64,000 nucleotides of DNA from CAZXEU01 sp965207385 (GTDB lineage: Bacteria > Bacteroidota > Rhodothermia > Rhodothermales > Bin80). Location of the stretch: NCBI GenBank assembly GCA_965207385.1, contig CBDBLZ010000020.1:124001-188000 (forward strand), written 5' to 3'. The notes under the pieces are model-generated. The model was not told the DNA's origin, made no database searches, and was given only the letters and a program-made list of their open reading frames with translations. Numbering within the stretch: position 1 is the first letter of the stretch; each line of letters opens with the position of its first letter. Positions 36,613 through 46,183 of this stretch are shown one piece after another. Both the position numbers and the translations under genes were made by a program.

Positions 36613-37092
36613 ATGCCCATGTCCAGTATCGCACACAAGCTCGAATCACTGGGATTTCCGCTTGGCGCAGCACCAAAGCCTGGCGGCATTTACAAGCCCG
36701 CCATCCGGGCCGGTCGCACTATATACGTATCGGGCGCTATCCCGGTAGAAGACGAGAAGCTCCTGTATCAAGGCAAGGTGCCTGTTGACATCGGCCTGGA
36801 GGAGGCTCGGTTGGCTGCCCGGCTCTGCGCTGCCAACAACCTGCGGATGGTATACCATACCCTGGGATCCCTGGACCTCATAGCCCGGGTTATTCGACTT
36901 ACAGGCTTCGTGAACAGCGCCGCCAGCTTCACGGAGCAACATATTGTAATAAACGGGGCATCGGAACTGCTCCGTGAAGTGCTTGGCGACGCTGGAATCG
37001 GCGCGCGAAGCGCCGTTGGCATGGCACAGCTTCCGCTGGGCGCAGCTGTCGAGACGGAGCTCATTCTGGAGGCTCATGCCAACGGCTTCTGA
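36613..37092 (+). CDS. RidA family reactive-intermediate deaminase
   Basis: This 159-residue RidA/YjgF-type protein has G-I-Y-K-P-A-I-R-A-G, T-I-Y-V-S-G-A-I-P, a central V-I-R-L-T-G-F-V-N and the C-terminal R-S-A-V-G-M-A-Q-L-P-L-G-A-A-V-E-T-E. The Arg and Glu match those that bind enamine/imine intermediates in active members. It hydrolyses reactive products of PLP-dependent amino-acid breakdown. ATGs at 36613 and 36619 are both possible. Its place after a dipeptidase and before a symporter suggests amino-acid or derivative catabolism. The end overlaps the next gene by 17 bases. Confidence 0.88.
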   Translation: MPMSSIAHKLESLGFPLGAAPKPGGIYKPAIRAGRTIYVSGAIPVEDEKLLYQGKVPVDIGLEEARLAARLCAANNLRMVYHTLGSLDLIARVIRLTGFVNSAASFTEQHIVINGASELLREVLGDAGIGARSAVGMAQLPLGAAVETELILEAHANGF

Positions 37093-37351
37093 TCGGTCTA
37101 CTTCGCCACAATCTGGCGGTGGCTTTCTTCGGGCCCGCCGGGAGGCAGCGCTTATCCTCGCGTCCTGGGCCGCATGCCTGCTGTGGACCATCGTCTACAG
37201 CCACTTGTTCGGATACAAGACAGGGCCCGTGTCACTGGTATTCGGCATACCCTCCTGGGTTTTCTTCGGCATCCTCGTCCCCTGGGTGGCAGCAACGGTT
37301 TTCAGCGTGTGGTTCAGCCTGCGCTGGATGAAGGGCGGCGAAGATGGGTAG
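37076..37351 (+). CDS. Small DUF997/YhdT-like membrane subunit
   Basis: This is a 91-residue protein with two membrane helices (about 31-48 and 57-83). Between and within them is the motif G-I-P-S-W-V-F-F-G-I-L-V-P-W typical of small proteins encoded before PanF-type symporters. The ATG at 37076 lies inside the end of ridA, and the stop overlaps the symporter start by 8 bases, so the three genes are translationally coupled. Its role is probably assembly or regulation of the symporter. Confidence 0.78.
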   Translation: MPTASDRSTSPQSGGGFLRARREAALILASWAACLLWTIVYSHLFGYKTGPVSLVFGIPSWVFFGILVPWVAATVFSVWFSLRWMKGGEDG

Positions 37352-39227
37352 CGGCACAGACAGCTCCCTGGTCCTGTTTGTGGCCTACACGGCCGTGGTA
37401 TTGGCGCTAGCTTGGCTGTCGCATCGGACGCTTAGAAAAAGGTCATTCCTGAGCGAGTACTTCCTGGGCAGTCGCGGTCTCGGCATGATCGCGCTCGCGC
37501 TCACCTTCGGCGCCACGAGCGCCTCCGCCGGATCATTCGCAGGCTTTCCTTCGCTTATCTATGCCCATGGCTGGGTCCTGGCCCTGTGGATCGCCAGCTA
37601 TATGATCTTCCCGTTGTGCGGGATGGGGCTGCTCGGTAAACGGCTGAACCTGGTAGCAAGGAAAACCGGCGCCATCACGGTTCCGGACATCCTTCGCGAG
37701 CGCTTCGGCAGTCCGCTTCTGGCTCTGGTAAGCACGGTGCTGCTGGCGCTGATGCTTACGGTCTATCTCGTGCCCCAATTCACGCTTGCCGCACTGATCA
37801 TGCAGCAGCTCCTGGGCGAGACGGCTCTATTTCAGCGCAGTGCCTTTGCTCTTGCAACCCTGGCCCAGGACCTCATCCCGGCCGGCGTCAGCAGCGAGTA
37901 CGTGCTGGGACTGCTGCTATTTGCTCTTCTTGTGGTCGTCTATACGACGTTCGGGGGGTTCCGGGCCGTGGTCTGGACCGATATACTGCAGGGCTTCGTC
38001 ATGCTGTTCGGTGTGCTCGTCATGCTCGGCCTGGCACTGCACCAGACCGGGGGCCTGGAGAAAGCCACGAGGGCACTTTCGGCCATGACGCCGCCCCGCC
38101 TGGGAGAGGCCGTCTTTGAATCCGCGCGGCCTGCGCCGGACGCAGGCTACCGCCTTTCGGAAGACACCTGGTTTGCACTGCCGGGCGATGCGGCGTCCCG
38201 GCTGTTTCGGACCAACCAGCCCGCTACCATCCTGCCGGGCGATAGCATTTCCAATGTTGTCAAGGTCGTCGAAATCACTGCGCCGGAGCAGCTTGGGGCT
38301 ATCAATCCGGACCCGCTGCCCGCGTTTCTGGCGCCCCGCATTCTGTCCGTGCGCAGTTATGCGCACGGAGCGGAGTCACCTGGAGCGTACGTGCGGGCAC
38401 CGGGACCCAGTGCCGACGACACGGACGGGTTTCTTCCACTCGGCCTGGCCATTTCCTTCTTTGCGTTCTGGGCCCTGTCGGGTACCGGACAGCCCGGCAA
38501 CATGGTCAGGCTGATGGCCTTTTCCCGGAGGGTGACGCTCAGGCGTGCCATCGCCTCCCTGTCCGTCTATTTCAGCCTCATTTACTTTCCTCTGGTAATC
38601 ATCTTCTGCTGCGCCCGCGTTCTGGCTCCCGGGCTGGACCAGACGCCGGATCGCATCATGCCCGTCATGGCCTATCTGCTGTCGGACGGTGCGCACGTGC
38701 CGTGGCTGGCCGGCATTCTTATCGCTGCCCCCTTTGCCGCGGCCATGTCGACGGTGGACAGCTTCATGCTCATGATCACATCCAGTGTCGTGCGGGACAT
38801 TTACCAGCGGAACGTGCATCCTCTGGCCAGTGAGCGGACGCTGAAGCGCATGAGCTACGGATGCATGATCGTCATCGGCGCGTTCGCCACGCTGGGAGCG
38901 CTCTATCCTCCCCAGTTCCTGCAGTATATCATCGTGTTTGCCGGCGGTGGTTTGGCCGCAGCCTTTCTCGCGCCTGTAGCGCTCGGTCTTTACTGGCCGC
39001 GCTTCAATGCGACGGGGGCCTTGGCGTCCATGCTGGGTGGCTTTCTGACCTATGTAGCGCTGTACGTGGCCGGATTCCTCACGTACGCTGGTACTGCTCC
39101 CGTAAGGCCGCTCGGACTGGACCCGCTGATCTGGGGCTTTGCTGCGTCTCTGGCGTTTGGCGCCATAGGTGCCGCGCTGGCACCGCCGCCACAGGAGAAG
39201 ATCTTGCGGACCTTCTTCCGAGACTAG
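37344..39227 (+). CDS. Sodium:solute symporter, PanF-like branch
   Basis: This 627-residue SSS-family inner-membrane transporter starts with a helix and E-Y-F-L-G-S-R-G-L-G. It continues with G-A-T-S-A-S-A-G-S-F-A-G-F-P (sodium-site helix), V-Y-T-T-F-G-G-F-R-A-V-V-W-T-D and A-A-P-F-A-A-A-M-S-T-V-D-S-F-M-L. A hydrophilic loop of about 110 residues (about 255-365) is inserted between helices and is longer than usual. Coupled to the DUF997-like gene and following a dipeptidase and RidA, it may import an amino acid, peptide fragment or carboxylate. The gene closes this operon. Confidence 0.9.
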   Translation: MGSGTDSSLVLFVAYTAVVLALAWLSHRTLRKRSFLSEYFLGSRGLGMIALALTFGATSASAGSFAGFPSLIYAHGWVLALWIASYMIFPLCGMGLLGKRLNLVARKTGAITVPDILRERFGSPLLALVSTVLLALMLTVYLVPQFTLAALIMQQLLGETALFQRSAFALATLAQDLIPAGVSSEYVLGLLLFALLVVVYTTFGGFRAVVWTDILQGFVMLFGVLVMLGLALHQTGGLEKATRALSAMTPPRLGEAVFESARPAPDAGYRLSEDTWFALPGDAASRLFRTNQPATILPGDSISNVVKVVEITAPEQLGAINPDPLPAFLAPRILSVRSYAHGAESPGAYVRAPGPSADDTDGFLPLGLAISFFAFWALSGTGQPGNMVRLMAFSRRVTLRRAIASLSVYFSLIYFPLVIIFCCARVLAPGLDQTPDRIMPVMAYLLSDGAHVPWLAGILIAAPFAAAMSTVDSFMLMITSSVVRDIYQRNVHPLASERTLKRMSYGCMIVIGAFATLGALYPPQFLQYIIVFAGGGLAAAFLAPVALGLYWPRFNATGALASMLGGFLTYVALYVAGFLTYAGTAPVRPLGLDPLIWGFAASLAFGAIGAALAPPPQEKILRTFFRD

Positions 39228-39405
39228 TGCCGCAGCCCTTGCATAGGCGGGGGCGTGCACCGGCCGCTTGCCTGCGGACGATATGCCATCGCGCTGCTGC
39301 CGAGGCGTATTGGACCTTCTTTGCCCTCTTGGCCGCGACGCGAGCGCCTGGGCCAACCCCATGCGGGCCATCACCTGCATCGGAATTGTGCGGGACGCAG
39401 TGGCC

Positions 39406-41901
39406 CTACCAAGTCAGTGCGAGGTTTAGCCTCGCGTTATGCTCGGGACCCCCGAAGGCCGACCAGGTGCTACGACCGGCCTCCAGGTTTGCCAGGAAGT
39501 TATCAGCAAGCGTCAGGCGGCCGCCAAGCCGGTAGCCATACGTCCCCTGGTTCACCGCAGCAGGCGACCCCGGACTCGACAATGCACCCATTCCCATGAA
39601 TTCCGGGCCTGGCTGCTGCGCCACAGTGAGCCTTGCATACGGTATGAGAACGCCCCTGGCACCCGGGGTATCAACTCCGTAGCCGATTTCCGCGTCCATC
39701 CGTTGTCGGCCAAAAGCATCGCCCGTCATTCCTGCTGCACCCTGCGCCCACAGTCGCGCCAACCCGCTCGAAGTCGACCCCCATGTCGGTCTCAGATCCA
39801 ATGACAAACCGCGCCCCCGACTGCCGGGATCGAATGTAATACTGCCTCCAACTCCCCATTCATCATAACCGCTCTGCTCGTGAGTGACCAGCGAGCGACC
39901 ATGCACACTAACGATGAGTCCACCGTCCATGGCGGCAAGTTTCACCTCGCCGCCCACCTCCAGTCCAAACCCGGTTTCGATATCCCCGCCGTCGTGGCGC
40001 AAGCCGGCGCGCACGGCGGGCTCCAGTACCGACCCGGCGCCTATCTCGATTCCCTTGGAAGCCTCAAGTCCGAGCCTGATGCGGCTGACATCCGTCGCCA
40101 GTTCGCTCCGTCCTTCGACCTCGTCGGAATTCATCCGTGCATATACGGCGTCCGAGCGGACACTGAGCTCGACGTCACGGGGATTCCGGGACGGCACGAT
40201 GGCGCCCTTCATTCCCAAGCCGGCCATCTGCATGGAGATGTCACTCTCCGGATCCTGCTCACCTCCACCCTCAATGTTCAGCGTGCCCACACCATAGCCA
40301 AGCACGCTCCAGGCATAAACGCGTTCGCTGATCGCGAGTCGGGCATACGGGAAGGCGCTCGTAAGAGTGGTCGTTACTGCGCCCACGTCATCGTCGCCAG
40401 CTCGCCCCAGTTCAAAGTCGCCGGATCCCTGGCTGTAGGTCACGGCGACGCCGGCCATGGCCGCGCCGAATTCATAGTCGGCGCCGAGCGCAGCCGTGCT
40501 GACATCTCCCTTGCTGAATCCGCTCCCTACATCGTTGTCGAACCGCATGAATTCTCCACCTCCCCAAAAGCCGACGCCTCCGCCTCCAGCCGCGCCACCG
40601 GGAGAGGCCTGGAAGGAGGTTTCACCAAGAAGCCTCCCTGACGACAAAGGAAGCAAAGCGGCTGGTCCGGCCGCTCCGGCAGCGGCCAGGGTGGCTGGGT
40701 TGAGAAACGAACCGAGGCTAAGCGTTCGCCCGCCCACCACCAGGTGGTCATCCCGACTGTTCGTTAGCGAGACCCTGTATCCGATCATCTCCATCGCCTG
40801 GCTCGCCACGGACCGGCCAAAGCGAGCCAGCCAGTCCTTGGATGCATCCTCGGCTTCGGCTGTCGAGAAATTTCGGTAGAATCCCGCGCCGACAATGAAC
40901 TCGAAGTCCTGAAACACATCGACGGTACTCTCTACTGACCGTGCGTAGCTAACCTTGGGCGTTCCAGTATCCTCGTCTCCTTCTACCGTCGGATCATCCC
41001 AGAAATACTCGACGAACCCTCCCCCGGACTGGGCAACAGCGATAATATCCCGCACAAAGGGCCTGCCCTGGAAGTCCGTGTTGTCCAACACCGTTCGCCC
41101 CTCCCTCCACGCGTCCGCGCCGTGGAAGATCACATATGCCTCGGGCGTAAAAACGAACAGGTAGATGGGACCCGACTTGAACGGCCCACCCTCCTCGCGA
41201 AGCACGGCTTTCCACTGATTCGCCCTGGTGAAGCCGACCTGTGCCACGAGCTCGGACAGCCAGACAATCGAGCCCTCGACAAACTGCTTGAGCGTCTCAC
41301 GGTCTACCACGTCGGCTGCAGTCACTTCCGGAAGCGGGATTTCGGGGAGCGGCTCTCCAAAATGCGTCAGGTCCTGGTAGTAGCCACCTACCACAACCAG
41401 GTCGACCCCGGCTACAAGGGACGTATAACGGAGTGCGAAGCTGTCCTTGCATCGCACGTCGGTCGGGTCCACAGGATCGTCCCAGCACCACTGCACGAAC
41501 TTGCCTTCTACGGCATCAGCGGTAACCAATTGTTCGACAACACGAGTTCCGTCATCATCCATCACACCCGCAACGTACTTGCCGTCCAGGTTGGGATCTT
41601 CGCCGTGTATGAAGATGTGGCCGTCCGTCGTGAAGAGTATGAGATACATGTTGCCCACGTTCCAGTCACTGCCTTCCGTCCGGAAATCCTGCAACAACCT
41701 CGTCCCCACGTTGATGTCCGTGACGGCCGCAAATTCAGCTGTAGCCCAGGTTACAAATCCCTTGAGAGATTCTCGGTCGACTACCTCGCCCGCGGTTACC
41801 TTTGGTACCTGCGCGCGGGCCTCCCTGGCACCGGGAAATAAACCTGAAAGCCCCAAGAACCCAAAACCCGTACCAAGAGTCAGCAGAAGTCTGAAGTTCA
41901 T
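39406..41901 (-). CDS. Exported double-Cache-domain protein with C-terminal autotransporter-like barrel
   Basis: This 831-residue protein has a signal peptide (about 1-30, A-R-A-Q). Two single-Cache-like ligand domains follow at about 33-176 and 190-344; each has the order V-V-D-R-E-x-L-K-x-F-V, a strand pair ending in I-F-I-H-G or V-I-F-H-G, a W-D-D-P segment and a closing V-V-G-G-Y-Y-Q-D or I-V-G-A-G-F-Y-R. A linker W-L-A-R-F-G-R-S-V-A-S-Q (about 357-368) leads to a glycine-rich beta-barrel (about 445-831) with repeated outer-membrane strands, ending in a terminal Trp. Cache domains usually sense small ligands in membrane receptors, so placing two on a barrel is unusual. The gene stands alone, with a -7 box 74 bases upstream. 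Confidence 0.82.
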   Translation of the reverse strand: MNFRLLLTLGTGFGFLGLSGLFPGAREARAQVPKVTAGEVVDRESLKGFVTWATAEFAAVTDINVGTRLLQDFRTEGSDWNVGNMYLILFTTDGHIFIHGEDPNLDGKYVAGVMDDDGTRVVEQLVTADAVEGKFVQWCWDDPVDPTDVRCKDSFALRYTSLVAGVDLVVVGGYYQDLTHFGEPLPEIPLPEVTAADVVDRETLKQFVEGSIVWLSELVAQVGFTRANQWKAVLREEGGPFKSGPIYLFVFTPEAYVIFHGADAWREGRTVLDNTDFQGRPFVRDIIAVAQSGGGFVEYFWDDPTVEGDEDTGTPKVSYARSVESTVDVFQDFEFIVGAGFYRNFSTAEAEDASKDWLARFGRSVASQAMEMIGYRVSLTNSRDDHLVVGGRTLSLGSFLNPATLAAAGAAGPAALLPLSSGRLLGETSFQASPGGAAGGGGVGFWGGGEFMRFDNDVGSGFSKGDVSTAALGADYEFGAAMAGVAVTYSQGSGDFELGRAGDDDVGAVTTTLTSAFPYARLAISERVYAWSVLGYGVGTLNIEGGGEQDPESDISMQMAGLGMKGAIVPSRNPRDVELSVRSDAVYARMNSDEVEGRSELATDVSRIRLGLEASKGIEIGAGSVLEPAVRAGLRHDGGDIETGFGLEVGGEVKLAAMDGGLIVSVHGRSLVTHEQSGYDEWGVGGSITFDPGSRGRGLSLDLRPTWGSTSSGLARLWAQGAAGMTGDAFGRQRMDAEIGYGVDTPGARGVLIPYARLTVAQQPGPEFMGMGALSSPGSPAAVNQGTYGYRLGGRLTLADNFLANLEAGRSTWSAFGGPEHNARLNLALTW

Positions 41902-42982
41902 CGCTCCGTCGTTTGGCTAAACAAGAAGCGCGACCCCATCACGAACGGCGTCATCATAGAGTAGCGCGGTGCCACAAAAGTAATGAAGATTGAATGTAAT
42001 TGTGCCGAACCTGCTATAGATGAGATTTGTGTGATGCTACGGCTTCAAGGTCTGTTTGTCATCAGACATCCCGGCCGCCAGTCAGCAATCGATCGGGGGC
42101 TCTGGTCCTTGTGCCCTCTCCGCAGGGTCTTATGCCCAGCAAAAAGTAGAGGGGCCTTTCAGGCCGGAATTGCTCGATGACAGCAGGGACCTGGATTCCT
42201 CCGGCTCCCCGGACAGATGTGTTTGTGCCCGATTGAGCACATAGCCCTTCACATCGGCTACTCCGATAATTGCAAAATTTTGGCAGTATTCCGACCACGG
42301 GAGGCGGATTGCGAGCCTCGGCCAGTCCTTTTCACTATGACGAGTATTGAATAACCCGGAATGCCCTTCAGCGAGCGTCGGCATAGTAACTTTCACCAGA
42401 TGTTGCGCAGCCGGTTGGAGCGCCGGCAGAGGTAACCGGTGCCCTTTCGGACAACGTAGTAGTACAGCCCACCGTTAAGCACCAGGTCCAACTATTGACC
42501 TATCTCGTGCACATCCCTGTGCACCCGGCAGATCCCCACGCGCTTCTACCGTTTCAATAATCGCGGCACCCGTTTGGCAACAGCCATGCCCGCGAGACTT
42601 TAACTCCCTTACCGGATCACGTTACTGCAAAGCGCGAAGCCCACATTGTCAAGGGTCTCCGGGCGACCGGTGCTCCGCCCCCTGTCATCATTCCTCGGCA
42701 AGCCACCCAAATGCCAAGAGGCGTGATTCTCCCGGACGCAGGCTGTGCCTGAAGCACTTGGACCGGCCCTGGTGTCGGGCCCACTTGATCTTCGGCTGTG
42801 CTGGCGGGCCTGTCCAACTACGCCGGCTCCTTACTCCGGCTCTGGCCGCAGGTGCAAAACCAACGTTCAGCTCCCGGGCTAGGTCGTAATCCGGGACGTG
42901 CCCTAGAGCGAATAGTCTCCCGGGTGAGCTGGCTGCCGGGCCTTTGCCGGGAGGGACACGGCAAGACCCGCCGCTCTGCCAT
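41902..42982. other. Long intergenic stretch with possible gene remnants
   Basis: Apart from the promoter near 41980, no intact gene is seen. On the minus strand, a short frame ending at 42393 reads L-N-G-G-L-Y-Y-Y-V-V-R-K-G, reminiscent of the end of a type IX secretion sorting domain. A second frame ending at about 42130 has no match. Both are interrupted and without starts, so decay is more likely than function. Confidence 0.35.
41975..41982 (-). promoter_or_regulatory. Bacteroidota-type -7 box for the Cache/barrel gene
   Basis: On the minus strand TACTTTTG matches the Bacteroidota -7 consensus TAnnTTTG exactly, in an AT-rich patch. It lies 73 bases upstream of the ATG at 41901, giving a leader of about 65 bases. 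No exact -33 TTTG is visible; a TTCG lies about 23 bases upstream. Confidence 0.5.
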
Positions 42983-44146
42983 TTACATGGTTCTGGTCCG
43001 GATCCGGACCTGGAGCTGGTCGGCACCAGGCGAAGGCATGTGTACCATGAGGCCCTCTTCCAGAACGGAAGGTATCGAGCCCCGCCCTACATGGTCCCAT
43101 GCACCAGTCTGCGCGTCCACCCTGAACACTAACGAGCGCCTATTGTCCTCACCCGTTGCTACGAACACGACTAGGTAAAAATTGCCGTCCCCGCGGACTA
43201 TAGCAGCCCTAAGGGAGCCGCGACCTGCCTCAGACTGAAGGGCCCCGCTGTACCTTATGGATGGTGCACCATCATCTGATACCGTTTCCAGCACTTCTGT
43301 TGATGGCTTAATGCCCTCGACTCGCAAGTTCCAATCTAGCTCGCCGTCTTCTCCATACGCCATGAGGACAGGAACGAATTGCGGAAGGTATCCGATGATG
43401 CCGCGCGTCTGGTTGCACACCAGTTGCCCCCTACCTGACAAAATTTCAACCACAAAAGGGTTGGTGGATTCATAGCGCTCACCGAAACCAAAGATATACT
43501 CGCCGTCCAGAGCGTACTTGTGAATGACGTGACCGCTTTCGGCGTCGTATGCCAAGAGATAGAAGTGATCTCCAATAGCACAGCCATCCTCGGCGACCGT
43601 TTGCGTAACTATTCGCCTTTCGAATTCGAATTCTCCGGAATTGCCTCGCCTGAACGTGTCTATATGGCGTTCTCTTCCCGCAACCATGAGAAGATGGCCA
43701 TCATCCGCAAGGATCAGGTGGTCCACATGCATGAATTCTCCTGGTCCTTCCCCTGGCTGACCCAAACTGCCAAGATACTGTCCCGTGACATCGACCATGT
43801 GCACGACCTTTACGTTCGACGAAGCGTTTGATCTCGGGTCAGCATCCAAGACAAAGATGGTACCCTTGCCATCGAAAGCTATATCCTGTACCCATGCGAG
43901 TAATTCGTAGTCTTCTCCGTCATCCCGCCCGAACATTGTCGTAGCATACCCAACAGTATCCGCGAAGAGCGGTCCGTCCTCCCATGCCTCGAGGTCGCTG
44001 AGGTCGATGACTAGAGAGGGATCCGTTGCCTCCGGGATGTTCTCCGCTGTCGGATGGATCGTGCCCTGGTTTACTGAGCTTCCGGACTGACACTTAACGA
44101 TCAGCAACAGAAAAAGCAGGCACGTTAGTAGGGATCGGAACTGCAT
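42983..44146 (-). CDS. 6-bladed beta-propeller lipoprotein
   Basis: This 387-residue lipoprotein starts M-Q-F-R-S-L-L at 44146, with lipobox L-L-L-I-V-K-C (Cys about 18). The propeller core has I-A-F-D-G-K-G-T-I-F-V-L-D-A, Y-L-G-S-L-G-Q-P-G-E-G-P-G-E-F and V-D-H-L-I-L-A-D-D-G-H-L-L, the blade pattern of the family also seen at 538-1521. An in-frame extension to 44263 would bury the signal peptide internally and is rejected. Exported, ligand unknown. The gene stands alone between long gaps. Confidence 0.82.
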   Translation of the reverse strand: MQFRSLLTCLLFLLLIVKCQSGSSVNQGTIHPTAENIPEATDPSLVIDLSDLEAWEDGPLFADTVGYATTMFGRDDGEDYELLAWVQDIAFDGKGTIFVLDADPRSNASSNVKVVHMVDVTGQYLGSLGQPGEGPGEFMHVDHLILADDGHLLMVAGRERHIDTFRRGNSGEFEFERRIVTQTVAEDGCAIGDHFYLLAYDAESGHVIHKYALDGEYIFGFGERYESTNPFVVEILSGRGQLVCNQTRGIIGYLPQFVPVLMAYGEDGELDWNLRVEGIKPSTEVLETVSDDGAPSIRYSGALQSEAGRGSLRAAIVRGDGNFYLVVFVATGEDNRRSLVFRVDAQTGAWDHVGRGSIPSVLEEGLMVHMPSPGADQLQVRIRTRTM

Positions 44147-44949
44147 CGCGGCAAGAAAAGAGTGAATGCTCAAGAATGAACCGCTCGGTGTTACAAATGC
44201 GGCGCGCATTGTTCCGGCGGCATGCTGAACTGGGTAGCCACTATGCCGGACAGTTGCCGACAAGTCCGGGCCAAGGGGACCACGGTACCTACACTCTTGT
44301 TGAGACGGTTGAACCTGAAGTAGGAACTACTGGCTGGTGTTGTATCCGAAAGGGCATACTCGACAGAATGCTCATGCCTACGCGGACACGATTCGTGCTG
44401 GCAGTTGCTGCGACGGCTGAGCATGCTGGCATCGGTCCAAGCTGCCTTCATGCGAGATGGTCGGAAGCCGCAGGATGTACGGACCGACACTGGCCAGCGG
44501 GGTAGATTCCGGCGGAGACCCGGGTTAGGGAGCTGACCGAAACGCGCCCGTAGCCGGTATATGGCGGTGCGCTCGCCACCGGCCCGCCCGTACCGGCCCG
44601 GTAGAGCTACTCAGAGGCTTCCAGGAATCGGGCACAGTCTGCGGGGCATCGCAGTGCGCACTACCTCCGTCGCAATCTCGCAAATCATGCTCTATTCACC
44701 TCTACAGGCCTGGCTGCCTTCCGCTCGTGGAAAAGACGAGACGTTTAAGCTCGCCCTTCAAGCTTGCCAGTCGAGGAGCAATTGACGCTGCCCGCATGCC
44801 ACCGAGAATCTGTCTGCCGCTGCGACGCGCCAGTCGGCTCGTAGATAGCCAATGATCCCGAATGCGTCGCCCCTGACTTAGACGCAAGCCGCGAATCCAG
44901 CCTGTGGCAATCAGCCCTCAAAACGGGATTCTGGACGAAAGTGAGAATC
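44147..44949. other. Non-coding stretch with a hairpin at its end
   Basis: Short unrelated frames on both strands, none with a recognisable domain. The promoter of the minus-strand propeller gene must lie near 44150-44250. At 44943-44963 a hairpin overlaps the stop of the next minus-strand gene (separate entry). Confidence 0.35.
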
Positions 44950-44963
44950 CTAAAGGGATTCTC
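44943..44963 (-). terminator. Hairpin straddling the stop of the lipoprotein gene
   Basis: GAGAATCC and GGATTCTC are perfect 8-base complements with a 5-base loop that contains two bases of the stop codon (44950-44952). A further GGATTC-like copy lies at 44924-44930. No U-tract follows, so it may be an mRNA-stabilising hairpin or a weak terminator. Confidence 0.35.
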
Positions 44964-45585
44964 GACTGTGCGGATTGAAAGAGCTCGCGTTCTCCGGGGA
45001 GACTACCGAACTGACATCCAGTCTCAGCGCGTGATCGCACGCATCGCCGGTCAAGAAAGCCATCGTTCCAGGCGGGTTGGCCAAGAGGTCCAGCTCGGCC
45101 TCCAGGTCCATGTCCATGCTGCACGTACCTGACCGGGTTTCGACCATCCAGTCCAGTGTTCCGGCCAAGCCCCCGTCAATGCCGAAATCGTCGAAGAAGC
45201 CGACAATCCTGATGTTCAGGCTATAGTCGACGCCCGGATTGGCGTCCAGCACAAAGTCTGTCCCCTCGCTTCCCTTTATCCCACACCCGGCCGGCACAAA
45301 GTTGATTCCAAGTCCCGTGCTTACAGTGTCGCCGGATGCATTATCCGTGGCACTGATTCTTGCGCGCGCCTCGCCCCCTTGCGGACAGGCAATGGTAAAC
45401 TCTTCCGGGCCGTGAATGGCAGTGATCTGCGGCATGGTATCCGCCATGACTGCCATCATTCCTTCCAGAAGGCCCACCGTTTCTTCTTCGCTTAACGGCC
45501 TGTTTTCATCCGGTTCAGAAGAATCGCACATGGCCAGGAATGCGACAATGGCGCACAACAAGGTGACTCGTACTAGACTCTTCAT
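44950..45585 (-). CDS. Hypothetical lipoprotein
   Basis: The product has 211 residues with signal peptide M-K-S-L-V-R-V-T-L-L and lipobox F-L-A-M-C (Cys20). It continues with an acidic linker, then a domain of likely beta structure with four Cys (in I-A-C-P-Q-G-G, P-A-G-C-G-I-K-G, G-T-C-S-M-D and G-D-A-C-D-H) that could form two disulfides outside the cytoplasm. The segment D-M-D-L-E-A-E-L alternates charge and hydrophobicity. No family recognised. The gene stands alone; the ATG at 45585 directly opens the signal peptide. Confidence 0.7.
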   Translation of the reverse strand: MKSLVRVTLLCAIVAFLAMCDSSEPDENRPLSEEETVGLLEGMMAVMADTMPQITAIHGPEEFTIACPQGGEARARISATDNASGDTVSTGLGINFVPAGCGIKGSEGTDFVLDANPGVDYSLNIRIVGFFDDFGIDGGLAGTLDWMVETRSGTCSMDMDLEAELDLLANPPGTMAFLTGDACDHALRLDVSSVVSPENASSFNPHSRESL

Positions 45586-46183
45586 GGTTTCGGCGCTGGT
45601 TTATTGCATGTGAAAAGACGATCCTCCTGAGACGAAGCGGCCAGGACTTGCGTCAGGCTCCTGAACTGTGCCGTGCTGGTGGAGCTCGGCCAATTGGAGT
45701 TCTTGGCACATGAAGTCTCAGCGTCCGTCACATGTTATTGCCGCCGAGAGTCGCGCCTTGGTCACTTGCCAAAGTAGCGTAGGCACAAGACGTTGATACA
45801 CATACCTCGCGCAATGGGGGTCAAAAACATTCGGGATTCCCGGTGAATTGTAGCGTGTGAAGACGCCTGCAGACTTGCCTATTCAGCACGGCAGGTTTGT
45901 CCTTCCAGGCTAATAGTACGTTTGCTGCAATTCGTCAGTCCGGGCCCAGCTAAATCCTCTGGTGCCACAGCCGCCAACGCGCGATCCGGCACACCTGCAA
46001 CAGACGCAATTCCCAACATACGCCAGCTTGGAGCCGCGTGTGCCGGCGGGGTCGAATCAGATCCGAGCCTGGCAGCAAGTGTGAGCACGCGCCAGGACGC
46101 AGTGTGCGTGGCATGAAGCCGGCCCCGGGCATCGGCAAAGAAATCGCCTTCGGCATGCAACCCGTTTCGGCCACACCTGCCGT
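45586..46183. other. Non-coding stretch
   Basis: This lies downstream of the AlkD-like gene and upstream of the hypothetical lipoprotein gene, all on the minus strand. No protein family, RNA or repeat was recognised. Confidence 0.35.

Noticed and set aside
42600..42840. Decayed formylglycine-generating (SUMF1-type) enzyme on the minus strand
   Set aside because: Only short resemblances (R-R-S-W, V-G-F-A-L) were seen, in different frames and without the diagnostic W-E-W region.
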